Shown here: positions 30,173 through 39,246 of the stretch, in pieces
How positions within the stretch are numbered: position 1 is the first letter of the stretch
Layout of the letters: every line of letters begins with the position of its first letter
Origin: a virus
Reading direction: 5' to 3' (one strand)
DNA length: 51,046 nt
IMG/VR virus record: IMGVR_UViG_3300021247_000520
Location: 1 to 51,046 of that record
The notes under the pieces: generated by a model
Database searches by the model: none
The model's input: the letters and a program-made list of their open reading frames with translations, nothing else
Told to the model about the DNA's origin: nothing
Translations under genes and position numbers: made by a program

Positions 30173-31246
30173 TTAATCTTCTTTATCGAAAATGTCTGCG
30201 TTAGATGTAGAGTCTTCTACTTCCACTACGTCAAATGTTGCGCTGCCTAAAATCTTACTCCATTCGCTGCTGTGAGCTTTCTTGTACTTTTCTAGTTCGT
30301 TTGGAGTGTCTTTGATGAATCCATGAACGGTCATGATAACTTTGCTAACTGCTGTAACTCCTGTGATGTGATTCTTATCGCAACTAACTTTGGTTCTTTT
30401 TGCGAACTCTACTTCCTTACCGTTCTTTGTAGCCTTGATCTTGTTTGTGCCCGCTGATACGATGTTACCGAATGTGATAACCATAGAAGAATCAAAGTAC
30501 ATTGTGTTTCCACCTTTGTTATTCATTTTTGGTTGACTCATAATGGTCTCAGGTTTCGCTACCCAAATCTTGTTGATCGCTACAAGTGTGTTCGTATAAG
30601 GTTGGCTTTCCTTTCTTGAAAGGATGATTCTCTGATTGATAAAGTTACCAAACTGTTGAGACATCGCTCCTGCGTTCCACTCGTTGTTATTGCTCGACTT
30701 TTCGATACTCATCTTACAAGGAATAGATCCTACAGAGTCCCAAAAGAAACAAAGATCGAATGGAAGATTACCTTTTTTCTGTTCGTCTAAGATGTCTGCA
30801 ATAAATGCAGCTACGTCTTCGATACAGTTTAGTTTTTCTCTATCAATAAAGATAAAGTTGCCTTTGTAATCGTTAACTACTCCGTCTGAATCTGATACTT
30901 CTTCGTAATGAAGTCCCATTTGCCTTGCATGTTCCCAACTCCACTTCATCTCTGTGATAATAAAGACTGGGAGTATTCCCATCTTCTGGCAGGAAACTGC
31001 CGCCTCAAGTAAGGCGGTAGTTTTTCCTGTGTCAGAATGTCCTCTAAGTAGAGTAATGTGTCCAATAGGAATACCAGGCACTTGTAAACCATCACTGAAA
31101 GCTTCAGAAAGCGGAATCCATCTTTGATCTTTGAATTTTACAGAGGTAGAAGATAGATTTTTTGATCTCTTAAAGCTGTCTAGATTGAAGCTTGAGTTAA
31201 TCGCGCTAGACAGCTTTGCGTTTAAACTTTCGTTCGCTTTTGCCAT
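30173..31246 (-). CDS. uvsX: RecA/UvsX-like recombinase
   Basis: The 357-residue protein has Walker A GHSDTGKT at 69-76, a Walker-B-like CFFWDSVGSIP strand and a conserved ALVAINKIW-type strand, in the order of UvsX rather than host RecA. It catalyses strand exchange for repair and recombination-dependent replication. The gp32-like gene lies 12 bases upstream, the same functional pairing as in T4. Confidence 0.9.
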   Translation of the reverse strand: MAKANESLNAKLSSAINSSFNLDSFKRSKNLSSTSVKFKDQRWIPLSEAFSDGLQVPGIPIGHITLLRGHSDTGKTTALLEAAVSCQKMGILPVFIITEMKWSWEHARQMGLHYEEVSDSDGVVNDYKGNFIFIDREKLNCIEDVAAFIADILDEQKKGNLPFDLCFFWDSVGSIPCKMSIEKSSNNNEWNAGAMSQQFGNFINQRIILSRKESQPYTNTLVAINKIWVAKPETIMSQPKMNNKGGNTMYFDSSMVITFGNIVSAGTNKIKATKNGKEVEFAKRTKVSCDKNHITGVTAVSKVIMTVHGFIKDTPNELEKYKKAHSSEWSKILGSATFDVVEVEDSTSNADIFDKED

Positions 31247-31258
31247 GTTTTTGGTTTA

Positions 31259-32089
31259 TTAGAATGAGAACAGATCGTCGATCTTAGATTCTAGATCAGA
31301 CTTTTTGGTACTTAAAGTAAAAGCTGGATTGATTTGAGCTGTAGGAGCTGGTGTTTCGCCTTCCCATGGAAGATCTCCTGCTGGGGCTTGCTTAACTTCT
31401 ACGCTATCTGCTTGTGCTTTAATTTCCTCTTCTGGGTTAAGATAAGTCAAAAGAGCTGATTTCATTTCGTCGTACGAAAACTTCTTGAAAAGTTCCATAG
31501 GATTTGGTTGAGTGTTCAGCCACAATTTAACTTGCTCTGCGTTGTCAGAAAGTGGAGTAATTTTGGTTCTGATACGTACGGTCGATGTGTTGTACATAAG
31601 ACCTGTAGTTTCTTTACCTTGTGTTTCGACTGTGAGATCACGGCCTTCGATAGGATCTGTAAAATCTCCTACGTCTTCGTCTTCTGCGATTGCAAGAAGA
31701 TCCATGTAAACTTGCTTACCAAATTCCCAAAGCCTAACGCCTTTGTCTTCTTCTCCTCGAACGATTACTGGTACGAATACCCTCATCTTTGGTTCAAGCT
31801 TTTTAGCTAGCTGCCAATTGTCCTTTTCTGAAGATTGCCTAAGCTTCTTTGTAAACTCTAGGATCGGATCAGCTTCGCCATAGTTAGAAAGTGCAGGCAT
31901 CATACGATTTGAAATTTCGTAATACACATACATCTCTTTGAATGGATTCGATCTATCGTACAACGATGGTACGATCCTTATCGAATGCTTACCGATGCTC
32001 GGTCTCCAAATGGTTTGGGATTTGTCTTTGTTCTGGCCTTTTGGGTTTTGAAGAGTGGCCAGCCTCTTCTTTAAGAGACTTATATCCAT
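31259..32089 (-). CDS. Single-stranded DNA-binding protein (gp32-like)
   Basis: The 276-residue protein shows the T4 gp32 pattern: N-terminal LKKRLATLQ, core HSIRIVPSLYDRSNPFKEMYVYY, FVPVIVRGEEDKGVRLWEFGKQV, and an acidic C-terminus ending IDDLFSF, which recruits partners. No cysteine is present, so the zinc site of T4 gp32 is missing. It binds ssDNA during replication and recombination, next to UvsX. Confidence 0.88.
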   Translation of the reverse strand: MDISLLKKRLATLQNPKGQNKDKSQTIWRPSIGKHSIRIVPSLYDRSNPFKEMYVYYEISNRMMPALSNYGEADPILEFTKKLRQSSEKDNWQLAKKLEPKMRVFVPVIVRGEEDKGVRLWEFGKQVYMDLLAIAEDEDVGDFTDPIEGRDLTVETQGKETTGLMYNTSTVRIRTKITPLSDNAEQVKLWLNTQPNPMELFKKFSYDEMKSALLTYLNPEEEIKAQADSVEVKQAPAGDLPWEGETPAPTAQINPAFTLSTKKSDLESKIDDLFSF

Positions 32090-32143
32090 AATATAACTGT
32101 TTTAACAAATCTACTGATTCTTTTAGAAAGAATGCAATTTATT

Positions 32144-32575
32144 TTACAAGTTCACAATTTTGTGAATCGCGGTGTTGAGCTTCCTCAAGCTTCCGTCGGG
32201 CTGTGTAAGCAACACCGAATTTTTATACTCCTGCCAATCGATTTGATAAGAGTTATCCAATACCCCGTTATTTTTAGATTTCACGATAGAGTTTAGCGCG
32301 TTTATAGTGTATAACGTGTTTGTTTCTTTTTTTCTGTGTAGCAAGATGGTGTTTGGCAATATCTTCGTACTCGGTCCGTCCACTTCTATGTTGTAGGTAC
32401 ACAGATATTCTTCAGATTCTGGAGAAGACAAAACAAATATCTTGTTGTAGAGTATTTTGTACTCTCTAACGATTTCGTAAAGTCTGTTGTCCAGATCTTC
32501 CTTTTTAGAAAAACTGCAAAAAAGTCGATTCATCAAGGAATCTTGAGTTAAGTTTATAATCTTGTAATTGTCCAT
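32144..32575 (-). CDS. Hypothetical protein (143 aa)
   Basis: The protein has mixed helix and strand (NLTQDSLMNRLFCSF, LDNRLYEIVREYKILYNKIF) without a recognised domain. It lies between the gp32-like gene and a divergent polymerase-like gene, 30 bases downstream of the latter, so a replication accessory role is possible but unproved. Confidence 0.5.
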   Translation of the reverse strand: MDNYKIINLTQDSLMNRLFCSFSKKEDLDNRLYEIVREYKILYNKIFVLSSPESEEYLCTYNIEVDGPSTKILPNTILLHRKKETNTLYTINALNSIVKSKNNGVLDNSYQIDWQEYKNSVLLTQPDGSLRKLNTAIHKIVNL

Positions 32576-32592
32576 AACCTATTTTAGTAGTT

Positions 32593-32600
32593 ATAAATAT
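32593..32600 (-). promoter_or_regulatory. Candidate promoter motif ATATTTAT
   Basis: It lies 17 bases before the 143-residue gene ATG, in AAATATTTATAACTAC. Confidence 0.45.
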
Positions 32601-32605
32601 TTGGT

Positions 32606-33916
32606 TTATTGTGTAAACGAGTAATCTTTACCATATACGTGCTTTACTGGGAATCCGTCCTCTTGGAGAATGTCTTTTATCGCTATTAATGTGTCTTTTC
32701 CGTCTTCAGAAGAGAAATCGAAAAGAAAAGCATCGTATGTAATAAGAACTAACTTTGTTTTTTTGTTTGATAAATAATCTTTGATCTTTATTATTTTTTC
32801 TACGTTTGTCTTGGTTTCTAAGTTCTGCAAGATATAGTTAAACAGTTTGTACTTTGTTATCGTACTGTGGTATTTTACCACTCTTCCTGTCGGTAAAGAA
32901 TAAGATCTTTGAGCTTTGTACTTTTTCCACTCTGTTTCTACGTATTCACTAAGCTTTGAAAAGAATCCTATGTGTTGGTACTGAGGATCTACTCCGCCGT
33001 AGAGTTGCCTAAACGTGATGACCTTCGCTTGCTTGTACTCTTCGTCTGTTACTTCGTTTGTAGGCTTATTGAAGTACTGACCGGCTATTATTTTGTGTAG
33101 AGATTCTGAGTTTGGCTGCGTTTCACTTACTAGTTTGGCAATTAGTCTCAAGTGATAGGAATCAAAATCAAATTCAACAAAGAAGTCCTGAGTGGGAACA
33201 AAACAACTTCTATATCCTCCTTCTTTGGGTATCGCTAGAAAGTTTATGCCGCCGAAAGAGTTTGTTGGTCTTCCTGTGATGTTGTATAAGTTATAGCTAG
33301 AATATGCAACGCTGTCTCTGATGACTGTAGAGCTGTTTGGAAGCTGATATACTTTGTTAATGTATTCTTCTTTTACGCCTATTCCGTTATTCTCTACGTG
33401 TCCGTATGCGTCTAGGATAAGATTGTCGAACGTATTGTCTAGCTCCAATCCCATTAAGTACTTTATCTCATCGTAAAAGCACTCACACTTCTCGTAGTGC
33501 TTAGAAATAGGAATGATGTAGTCTATGTTTACTAAGTCTGACTTATTTTGATAGAATGATCTGTGAAACTGAGTGTTGCAGTCTAGCTCTTTAATTTCGT
33601 TCTTAGAGTCTAAGCTTACCAAGTTTAAGTCTATGCAATTAGATACAGATAAATGGTAAGAGTGATACTTCTTGTCTATGAGGTATATCGTCTCGTGTTT
33701 GCTTAGGAACGCATTTATAGATTCTATATATAAAGAGAAGCTTTCTGAGTGGCTTATCGCTAGTATGTATCCCTTTTCACCGTTATTGTAGTAAACCAAG
33801 CTTGGTTGAGCCAGTTTTGAGTGATAAGTAGAATTATTGCATATTAGCTGTATAAAAGCCTTTTTCGTGGCTTCTAATCCTTCTAACTGTTCTTGTTTTT
33901 CTACAATATAATACAT
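32606..33916 (-). CDS. Divergent family A DNA polymerase-like protein
   Basis: The C-terminal half of this 436-residue protein keeps the outline of a family A polymerase: motif A FVEFDFDSYHLRLIAK (246-261; D250 aligned to the catalytic Asp, His255 instead of Glu), motif B QAKVITFRQLYGG (296-308; K and Y kept) and motif C LVLITYDAFLFDF (389-401; Y-D-A instead of H-D-E). NITGRPTN at about 212 fits the template-contact TGR segment. The N-terminal half has no visible DEDD motifs. It is a second such gene beside the full polymerase at 21331. It may be an inactive or specialised polymerase. Confidence 0.7.
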   Translation of the reverse strand: MYYIVEKQEQLEGLEATKKAFIQLICNNSTYHSKLAQPSLVYYNNGEKGYILAISHSESFSLYIESINAFLSKHETIYLIDKKYHSYHLSVSNCIDLNLVSLDSKNEIKELDCNTQFHRSFYQNKSDLVNIDYIIPISKHYEKCECFYDEIKYLMGLELDNTFDNLILDAYGHVENNGIGVKEEYINKVYQLPNSSTVIRDSVAYSSYNLYNITGRPTNSFGGINFLAIPKEGGYRSCFVPTQDFFVEFDFDSYHLRLIAKLVSETQPNSESLHKIIAGQYFNKPTNEVTDEEYKQAKVITFRQLYGGVDPQYQHIGFFSKLSEYVETEWKKYKAQRSYSLPTGRVVKYHSTITKYKLFNYILQNLETKTNVEKIIKIKDYLSNKKTKLVLITYDAFLFDFSSEDGKDTLIAIKDILQEDGFPVKHVYGKDYSFTQ

Positions 33917-33935
33917 TACAACCTTTATTAATACA

Positions 33936-33943
33936 AATATACA
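33936..33943 (-). promoter_or_regulatory. Candidate promoter TATATTTG (host-like -7 box)
   Basis: The gap between the virion and replication modules has TATATTTG on the coding strand about 20 bases before the ATG at 33916. This matches the Bacteroidota -7 consensus TAnnTTTG exactly. A clear -33 TTTG is not seen. Confidence 0.4.
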
Positions 33944-33972
33944 TTAATATTCGTATCTCTTATTGTATATGT

Positions 33973-34620
33973 CTATAGTGTAGGCTTTGCAAATTTTGTG
34001 TAATCTCCACCTATGAAATCGGTAATACCGAGAAAGGTTTTATTTGCGTTTTCTACCAATCTTTTGTTTGTGTCTATTATTCCGACTCTAGTGTCATACT
34101 GATTAACTCTTACAGATTCTAGAGGACCTGTTAATTTCCACAGTATTTGAAGAACTAAGTAATCAGATACATCATAATCTACTGTTCCATTTACGAAGTT
34201 GGCGTATTCGTCGTTGGATATTTCTATTACAAATCCTTTGTCGTTTACTCTTTTTGTAAAAGACCTCAGTAAATATCCTTTCTTGTAGTCTCCTTCATTA
34301 GCAAATGGAAAATATGAATTCGGTGCTCCGGTATTTCTTTGCTTGTTCGCTCTTACGGATAAACTAGGAGTTTTATCTACGAATTGTTGTTTTAGATCTT
34401 TTGGAAAACCAGAAGAATTTAGATAGTTTGAATTTGAAGTTTCGCTTATTGTTCTTAATTCTTCATTAGGACCAACTATAGGATTTGCTCCACTAAACTT
34501 TCTTCCATCATAAGTTATGTAATACTTACCTTTGTAAGGCCCGTTTGAAGTTTTAAACTCACTACCGTTGGTAATAAGATCGGTTTTTATTCTGAATGAT
34601 GGATAGTATCTAAGTGACAT
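33973..34620 (-). CDS. Putative virion protein
   Basis: The 215-residue protein (LRYYPSFRIKTDLITNGSEF, YKGKYYITYDGRKFSGANP) is rich in aromatic residues and predicted strands. It is last in the tail/baseplate operon, 14 bases after the hub gene. I do not recognise it, but the position suggests a baseplate or hub component. Confidence 0.55.
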   Translation of the reverse strand: MSLRYYPSFRIKTDLITNGSEFKTSNGPYKGKYYITYDGRKFSGANPIVGPNEELRTISETSNSNYLNSSGFPKDLKQQFVDKTPSLSVRANKQRNTGAPNSYFPFANEGDYKKGYLLRSFTKRVNDKGFVIEISNDEYANFVNGTVDYDVSDYLVLQILWKLTGPLESVRVNQYDTRVGIIDTNKRLVENANKTFLGITDFIGGDYTKFAKPTL

Positions 34621-34634
34621 GTCTTTATTTTAAT

Positions 34635-37600
34635 TTATCCGAATAATGACTTACCTATAAGTTTATAGTTAGTTATTGCGTAATCATAATTTTTAGTATC
34701 TCTACCTTTTATAGGTTTTCCGTTGCTATCATAAAATAAAGATCTATCTGCGGCAGTAAAATACAAATAAGTTTTAGGCACGGTCGATAGTAGATTAACT
34801 GCAGCACCATATATACTATTAGCGGCTGATGAATTAGGACCAGTTTTAAAATTACTAGTATTTCTTCCTGTTACGGATTCAAATTGATTTTTACCCCTAA
34901 GTTGACCGTATACTGTTTTACCGTAATTTCCATAATTTGTTCTTACTCTATTAAGTATTACTCCCATTACGTAAGCCTCTTCTATTTGTTTTCTAGAAGC
35001 TTCTGCAAAAGTTGCGGATACTAATTCTGACCAAGCTGCATCTGTTAACGTGCTTTCTAAATAAGATTCTGCTGATGCTTTAGCTTGTTCATTTGAAGCT
35101 ACAAAATAAGTATTTGCGTATTCTCCGCTTTCTAAAGAGATTGGTAGTGTTGTTTTAAATGCTCTAGCTGGAGCGAATTCTGTTCTTAGTGAATCTTGTA
35201 CGAAGTCCTGTCTTTTTTTCAAAAACATCATGTTAGCTCTAACATTACTTAACCAGTGATTTCCGTCTATTGTTTGATCTAAACCAACTACTACAAATCC
35301 TACTGTATTCGTTTTATCTGATTCTCCGTAAGGATCTCTTAAACTTAGATCGTAAGTGTATGGTAAAAATTCTTTAGATATGGTGAAAGCTTGCCCCATT
35401 CCAAGTCCTGCAAGTCCATCGGTTGAGAAATTTAAGCTTACTGGAATTATAGCAGAAGATCTAGATCCTTTCTCAGCACCCTTTATCTTTGACATTCTTT
35501 CTATAAAATAGTTTGTTGCATGACTTACGCTTGATTCAGCCGGAGTGGTATCGCTATAATAAGTTTCTATCGCTTTGTTAAATTGTATGGCAGAATTTAT
35601 CATAGCGTTTGTTGGAAGAGACGCTGTTACTTGTAATTCTCCACGATCTGCTATATATCTATCTGTGTATCCAAGATTGTAGAATCCAAAGCTATCAGAA
35701 GTTTTTGATAAACTTGAAAGACCAGGTGCTGTTGAATTCGCTGATATGGCTATCATATTTGATAACTTACTAGAGACATCAGTTCTTATTTCTAAGGTTC
35801 TAGCCAAAGATCCTAATCCAAAAAGAGGAAATTCTGTCTTATTCGATATATCAATATAATCTTTTTCAATATTTGGAGTCATTTGATCGTCTGTGATGTG
35901 CATCGTATTTCCAGCATCATCGTAAGCCAATCTAAACATGTTAAAATCTCCCAAATACTTGTTTACATCAAAAAGTATTTGCTCTATAAACTCCTTGGCG
36001 TATATGTCGTTAGATTGGTCTTGTTTGGTATAACTAGAAACCATTTTTAACAAATAATCGGTGCTGATCAGGACATTCATAGTTTTACCTCTATATGCTT
36101 CCGTTTTATCAGTGGAATCAATTATTTTAAACTTAGGTAAACTTGTAGAAAGTCTATCTCCAACTTCTTTATCCTCTGGTTTATAGATTGGAGTTCTTAC
36201 TTCATCAGATCCTGATGGGGCTTTTATAAAGTCTCCATCTATTACGGAAGGTTCAATTATAGCTCTAAAGTCTGAGTTGAATCCTTCAAAAGGGATTAGT
36301 ATGTCGTAAGGATTAGTAGAAAGTTGTTTTGCATTAGACAGGCATATATTTGTTTTAGGATTGAAATCAAAGTAGACTAGTGGAGTCGTATTTTTTTCTT
36401 GTTTTTTAACATCATAAATATTACAAATATGGTTGATTATCATTATTACGAATCCTAACTTTAAGTAAACAGGATGATTTACCTGAGTTCCCTCAAATAC
36501 TCCTGCGTTATACTTGTAAGGTATAGTATAGGTAGTCATGAGTTCTGAGTAATTTACCCAAGCTGAATTTTCGTATAGTTTGTTAGAAGTGGTTTTATTT
36601 CCCATCAAAGAAAAATTAAATCCAAACTTGGATCTAAGTTTTATCATTTTATCCGCCTCTAAACTCGCGTTTATTTGCTGATCATATTCATCACACTCGC
36701 TTTTTATCTTAGCTGGATTGATTTCGAACTCTTTCGTTTTAGGATTGATCTCTCCAATCAAATCATCTAAGATATTAGAAAAAATACCCGCCTCAAATAA
36801 TTTTTTAGTGAATATATCATAGTGTTTTCTACGCGTTAAGTCTAAAACCGACACTAAACTATTTGTTTCTATTCCAGACTTTATAGAATTATCTAATGAG
36901 TATAGTTGTATTGTTCTTACTATTACCTCGAAAGCAGATTGATATTTTAAGGCTTCACTTTTTTGTATTTCACTAATACTCAATGGAGGCTGAGAATCAT
37001 TTGTCTGCTGTGTTTCAGAGGGTTGAGGTCCTACCGTGTCTTTTGGTATAGTCTTGCCTATAAAGTCAATAGGTTCTTTTACATCTGATGGAACAGAGAA
37101 ACTTTTTATGAAATCGCTGTTATCAAAAGTCAGTGTCACTGGAACAAGAAATTGTACATTTTCTTCCGCTATTGATCCTGGCACAACTGTTTTTCTTCCT
37201 AAATCGTCTATTTTTTCTGTTTCATTAATAGATACTTTTACAGTTCTTATAAAAGGAACGTTAAACGTTATGCTTGTTTTAGTTTTTATCGGTTTTACGT
37301 CGATATCTAATATTTCGTATTCGTTATCAGCATTTAATACGCTTATAAGTTGTTTTGTAAAAGTTGGAGTATCTATGTATTCGTAAGCGGCGTTAGTATA
37401 AGTTAATAATCCTCCGTATTCAGTATTTGTATAAGAAGCTATTATATTTCTTTTATTTGAATATCCCCATAAATTTCTTTTTATTGATATCTCATAATCA
37501 AGTCCGTTAGTTGACACATAATTTATTGTTGTATTCGCAGTATCATTGTTTTTTTGTAGTTCCGTAAGTTGTTTCTCTCCATCATTAAGAGGATTAATAG

Positions 37601-38930
37601 CTTGATACGTAAAAGTTAAAGCTTTTAGGATCGCGGTCGGTATAGATTTTATTACGTCTTTCGCTGATTCTAAATACTCTCCTGATATTTCCCAAATTCT
37701 AGGATCACTTAGATCAATAGGTTTTCCTTGTAATTTTGAGCTTTTTAATTTTGTAAGTAGATCTGGAGATAATTTTATCTTAAAATTTTTTGCTTGATCT
37801 GTTGCAATAAACCCTTTTAGTCTTCTAATGAAGTAAACCCAGCCATATCCAGTGGTGTTAAACGAAAAATCTGCTTTATCTAAGTTTACTGGTACGGATG
37901 CTGGATACGATACTTGACCACCGCCTGGATTTTTTGGATTTGTATTAGAATCGTATTTTAAATAATTTCTTATGAATTCTTCGCCAGTTTTACCTACTTC
38001 TGCCGGTGGAGTATCGACTTTATTTTGAGCGTCCGATAATGCTTTTTTTCTAGCCTGATCCTCTTCGTAAATTGTAATTAAAGTCTGAACTAATTGCTTT
38101 ACTATGGCTTCTTGAATATCAGGTAGTATCCTGGGATTATTCATTTTTATTCCGCTAGCTAAAACGCCTAAAGCCATGAGCTTTATAGTGCAATCGTATC
38201 CACCTTCTTGATTGTAGGTAAAATTAAAATTAGTTACTAATCCTAACATTGCATCATAGTTTCCTTGGGAATCTATTATGTTTTTTGAAATTTTATTATA
38301 GATTGTCTCTTTTGTTAATCCATCTGCAAAAGGATCTATACTAAAACGTTCACTGGATTCTACTTTGGTTCCTCCGCTTTCGTAATAAGAAGTGTGACCC
38401 CATTCTAAAAAAAGAGTGTATCCTAACTTAAAAAATAAAGCGTCTATGATATCCAATTGATCCTTATCCCATACTTTTATTTGTATGTCCGCCGATCTTA
38501 TTGATCCCATCTTTCCTTGCGTAGTGACTTTTACGCTTGTGACACCGGGCATGGGACGATATCCGTACTTAGTTGTTTCTTTAAAACCGTCTGTGACGTT
38601 ATAAGCTTGATCTAATCCGCCTCTTTGAAAATAAGAAGATCTATTGTTATATATCGAAGTTCCTCCTTGTAATACGAACTTCTTTGCTAGATCTGATTTA
38701 TCGCTTAACGCCAATCCCATATCGCTAAAATGGGATCTATCTTGGTATTTAGTTATATCTACAGAAGACACCAGTCTTATCCAAGCTGTTTTATTTCCTT
38801 GATAAATAATATTATCAGTGTCTCTTTTATCCGCGCTCATTTGCTTAGATCTCTCATTAAGCTGGTTCATTAACCACTGATTTATGGGTACTCCCATAGC
38901 ATTGCTAACTCTTCCACCTTCTAATCCCAT
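34635..38930 (-). CDS. Baseplate hub protein with C-terminal cell-wall hydrolase
   Basis: This 1431-residue protein is the largest in the window. The N-terminal region contains YGYRPMPGVTSVKVTTQ, the ADIQIKVWDKDQLDIIDAL strand and GYTLFLEWGH, a pattern typical of large-phage baseplate/hub proteins. The last about 125 residues (from 1308) match a SleB-like hydrolase: FAEAS with the probable catalytic Glu, VMGVILNRVR, YGKTVYGQL and NQFESV. It would pierce the periplasm and cut peptidoglycan during infection, comparable in role to T4 gp5. Four bases separate it from the LysM-like gene. Confidence 0.78.
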   Translation of the reverse strand: MGLEGGRVSNAMGVPINQWLMNQLNERSKQMSADKRDTDNIIYQGNKTAWIRLVSSVDITKYQDRSHFSDMGLALSDKSDLAKKFVLQGGTSIYNNRSSYFQRGGLDQAYNVTDGFKETTKYGYRPMPGVTSVKVTTQGKMGSIRSADIQIKVWDKDQLDIIDALFFKLGYTLFLEWGHTSYYESGGTKVESSERFSIDPFADGLTKETIYNKISKNIIDSQGNYDAMLGLVTNFNFTYNQEGGYDCTIKLMALGVLASGIKMNNPRILPDIQEAIVKQLVQTLITIYEEDQARKKALSDAQNKVDTPPAEVGKTGEEFIRNYLKYDSNTNPKNPGGGQVSYPASVPVNLDKADFSFNTTGYGWVYFIRRLKGFIATDQAKNFKIKLSPDLLTKLKSSKLQGKPIDLSDPRIWEISGEYLESAKDVIKSIPTAILKALTFTYQAINPLNDGEKQLTELQKNNDTANTTINYVSTNGLDYEISIKRNLWGYSNKRNIIASYTNTEYGGLLTYTNAAYEYIDTPTFTKQLISVLNADNEYEILDIDVKPIKTKTSITFNVPFIRTVKVSINETEKIDDLGRKTVVPGSIAEENVQFLVPVTLTFDNSDFIKSFSVPSDVKEPIDFIGKTIPKDTVGPQPSETQQTNDSQPPLSISEIQKSEALKYQSAFEVIVRTIQLYSLDNSIKSGIETNSLVSVLDLTRRKHYDIFTKKLFEAGIFSNILDDLIGEINPKTKEFEINPAKIKSECDEYDQQINASLEADKMIKLRSKFGFNFSLMGNKTTSNKLYENSAWVNYSELMTTYTIPYKYNAGVFEGTQVNHPVYLKLGFVIMIINHICNIYDVKKQEKNTTPLVYFDFNPKTNICLSNAKQLSTNPYDILIPFEGFNSDFRAIIEPSVIDGDFIKAPSGSDEVRTPIYKPEDKEVGDRLSTSLPKFKIIDSTDKTEAYRGKTMNVLISTDYLLKMVSSYTKQDQSNDIYAKEFIEQILFDVNKYLGDFNMFRLAYDDAGNTMHITDDQMTPNIEKDYIDISNKTEFPLFGLGSLARTLEIRTDVSSKLSNMIAISANSTAPGLSSLSKTSDSFGFYNLGYTDRYIADRGELQVTASLPTNAMINSAIQFNKAIETYYSDTTPAESSVSHATNYFIERMSKIKGAEKGSRSSAIIPVSLNFSTDGLAGLGMGQAFTISKEFLPYTYDLSLRDPYGESDKTNTVGFVVVGLDQTIDGNHWLSNVRANMMFLKKRQDFVQDSLRTEFAPARAFKTTLPISLESGEYANTYFVASNEQAKASAESYLESTLTDAAWSELVSATFAEASRKQIEEAYVMGVILNRVRTNYGNYGKTVYGQLRGKNQFESVTGRNTSNFKTGPNSSAANSIYGAAVNLLSTVPKTYLYFTAADRSLFYDSNGKPIKGRDTKNYDYAITNYKLIGKSLFG

Positions 38931-38932
38931 AA

Positions 38933-39238
38933 CTATCTTATTATATTAATTACTTTGTATGAATCTAGTATTGTACGAATGTCTGTTGGAATTCTAAGTT
39001 GTAATCCAACTGGTGGATACAAAGAATCTCCAGGTAACGCGTTAGCCGAGGCTATTATCCACCATAGGCTCGAATCTCCGTAGAAATTATTAGCTAGCAA
39101 ATCAAGTCTATCTCCCAAAGTCGTGATCACGTAGTTATCGTCTTCTGTGTATTCTACATCTGGATATAGATTGTTAAGATAGTACTGACTTCCTGTGCTA
39201 TTATACTTTGTTAACGTTATATTTTGATACCTATTCAT
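38933..39238 (-). CDS. LysM-domain baseplate protein (gp53-like)
   Basis: The 101-residue protein has the LysM-type motif TTLGDRLDLLANNFYGDSSL with WWIIASANAL, then LRIPTD, as in T4 gp53 and tail protein X homologues. These connect hub and tube at the baseplate. It lies between the hub gene and another baseplate gene. Confidence 0.78.
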   Translation of the reverse strand: MNRYQNITLTKYNSTGSQYYLNNLYPDVEYTEDDNYVITTLGDRLDLLANNFYGDSSLWWIIASANALPGDSLYPPVGLQLRIPTDIRTILDSYKVINIIR

Positions 39239-39246
39239 GTTATGTG

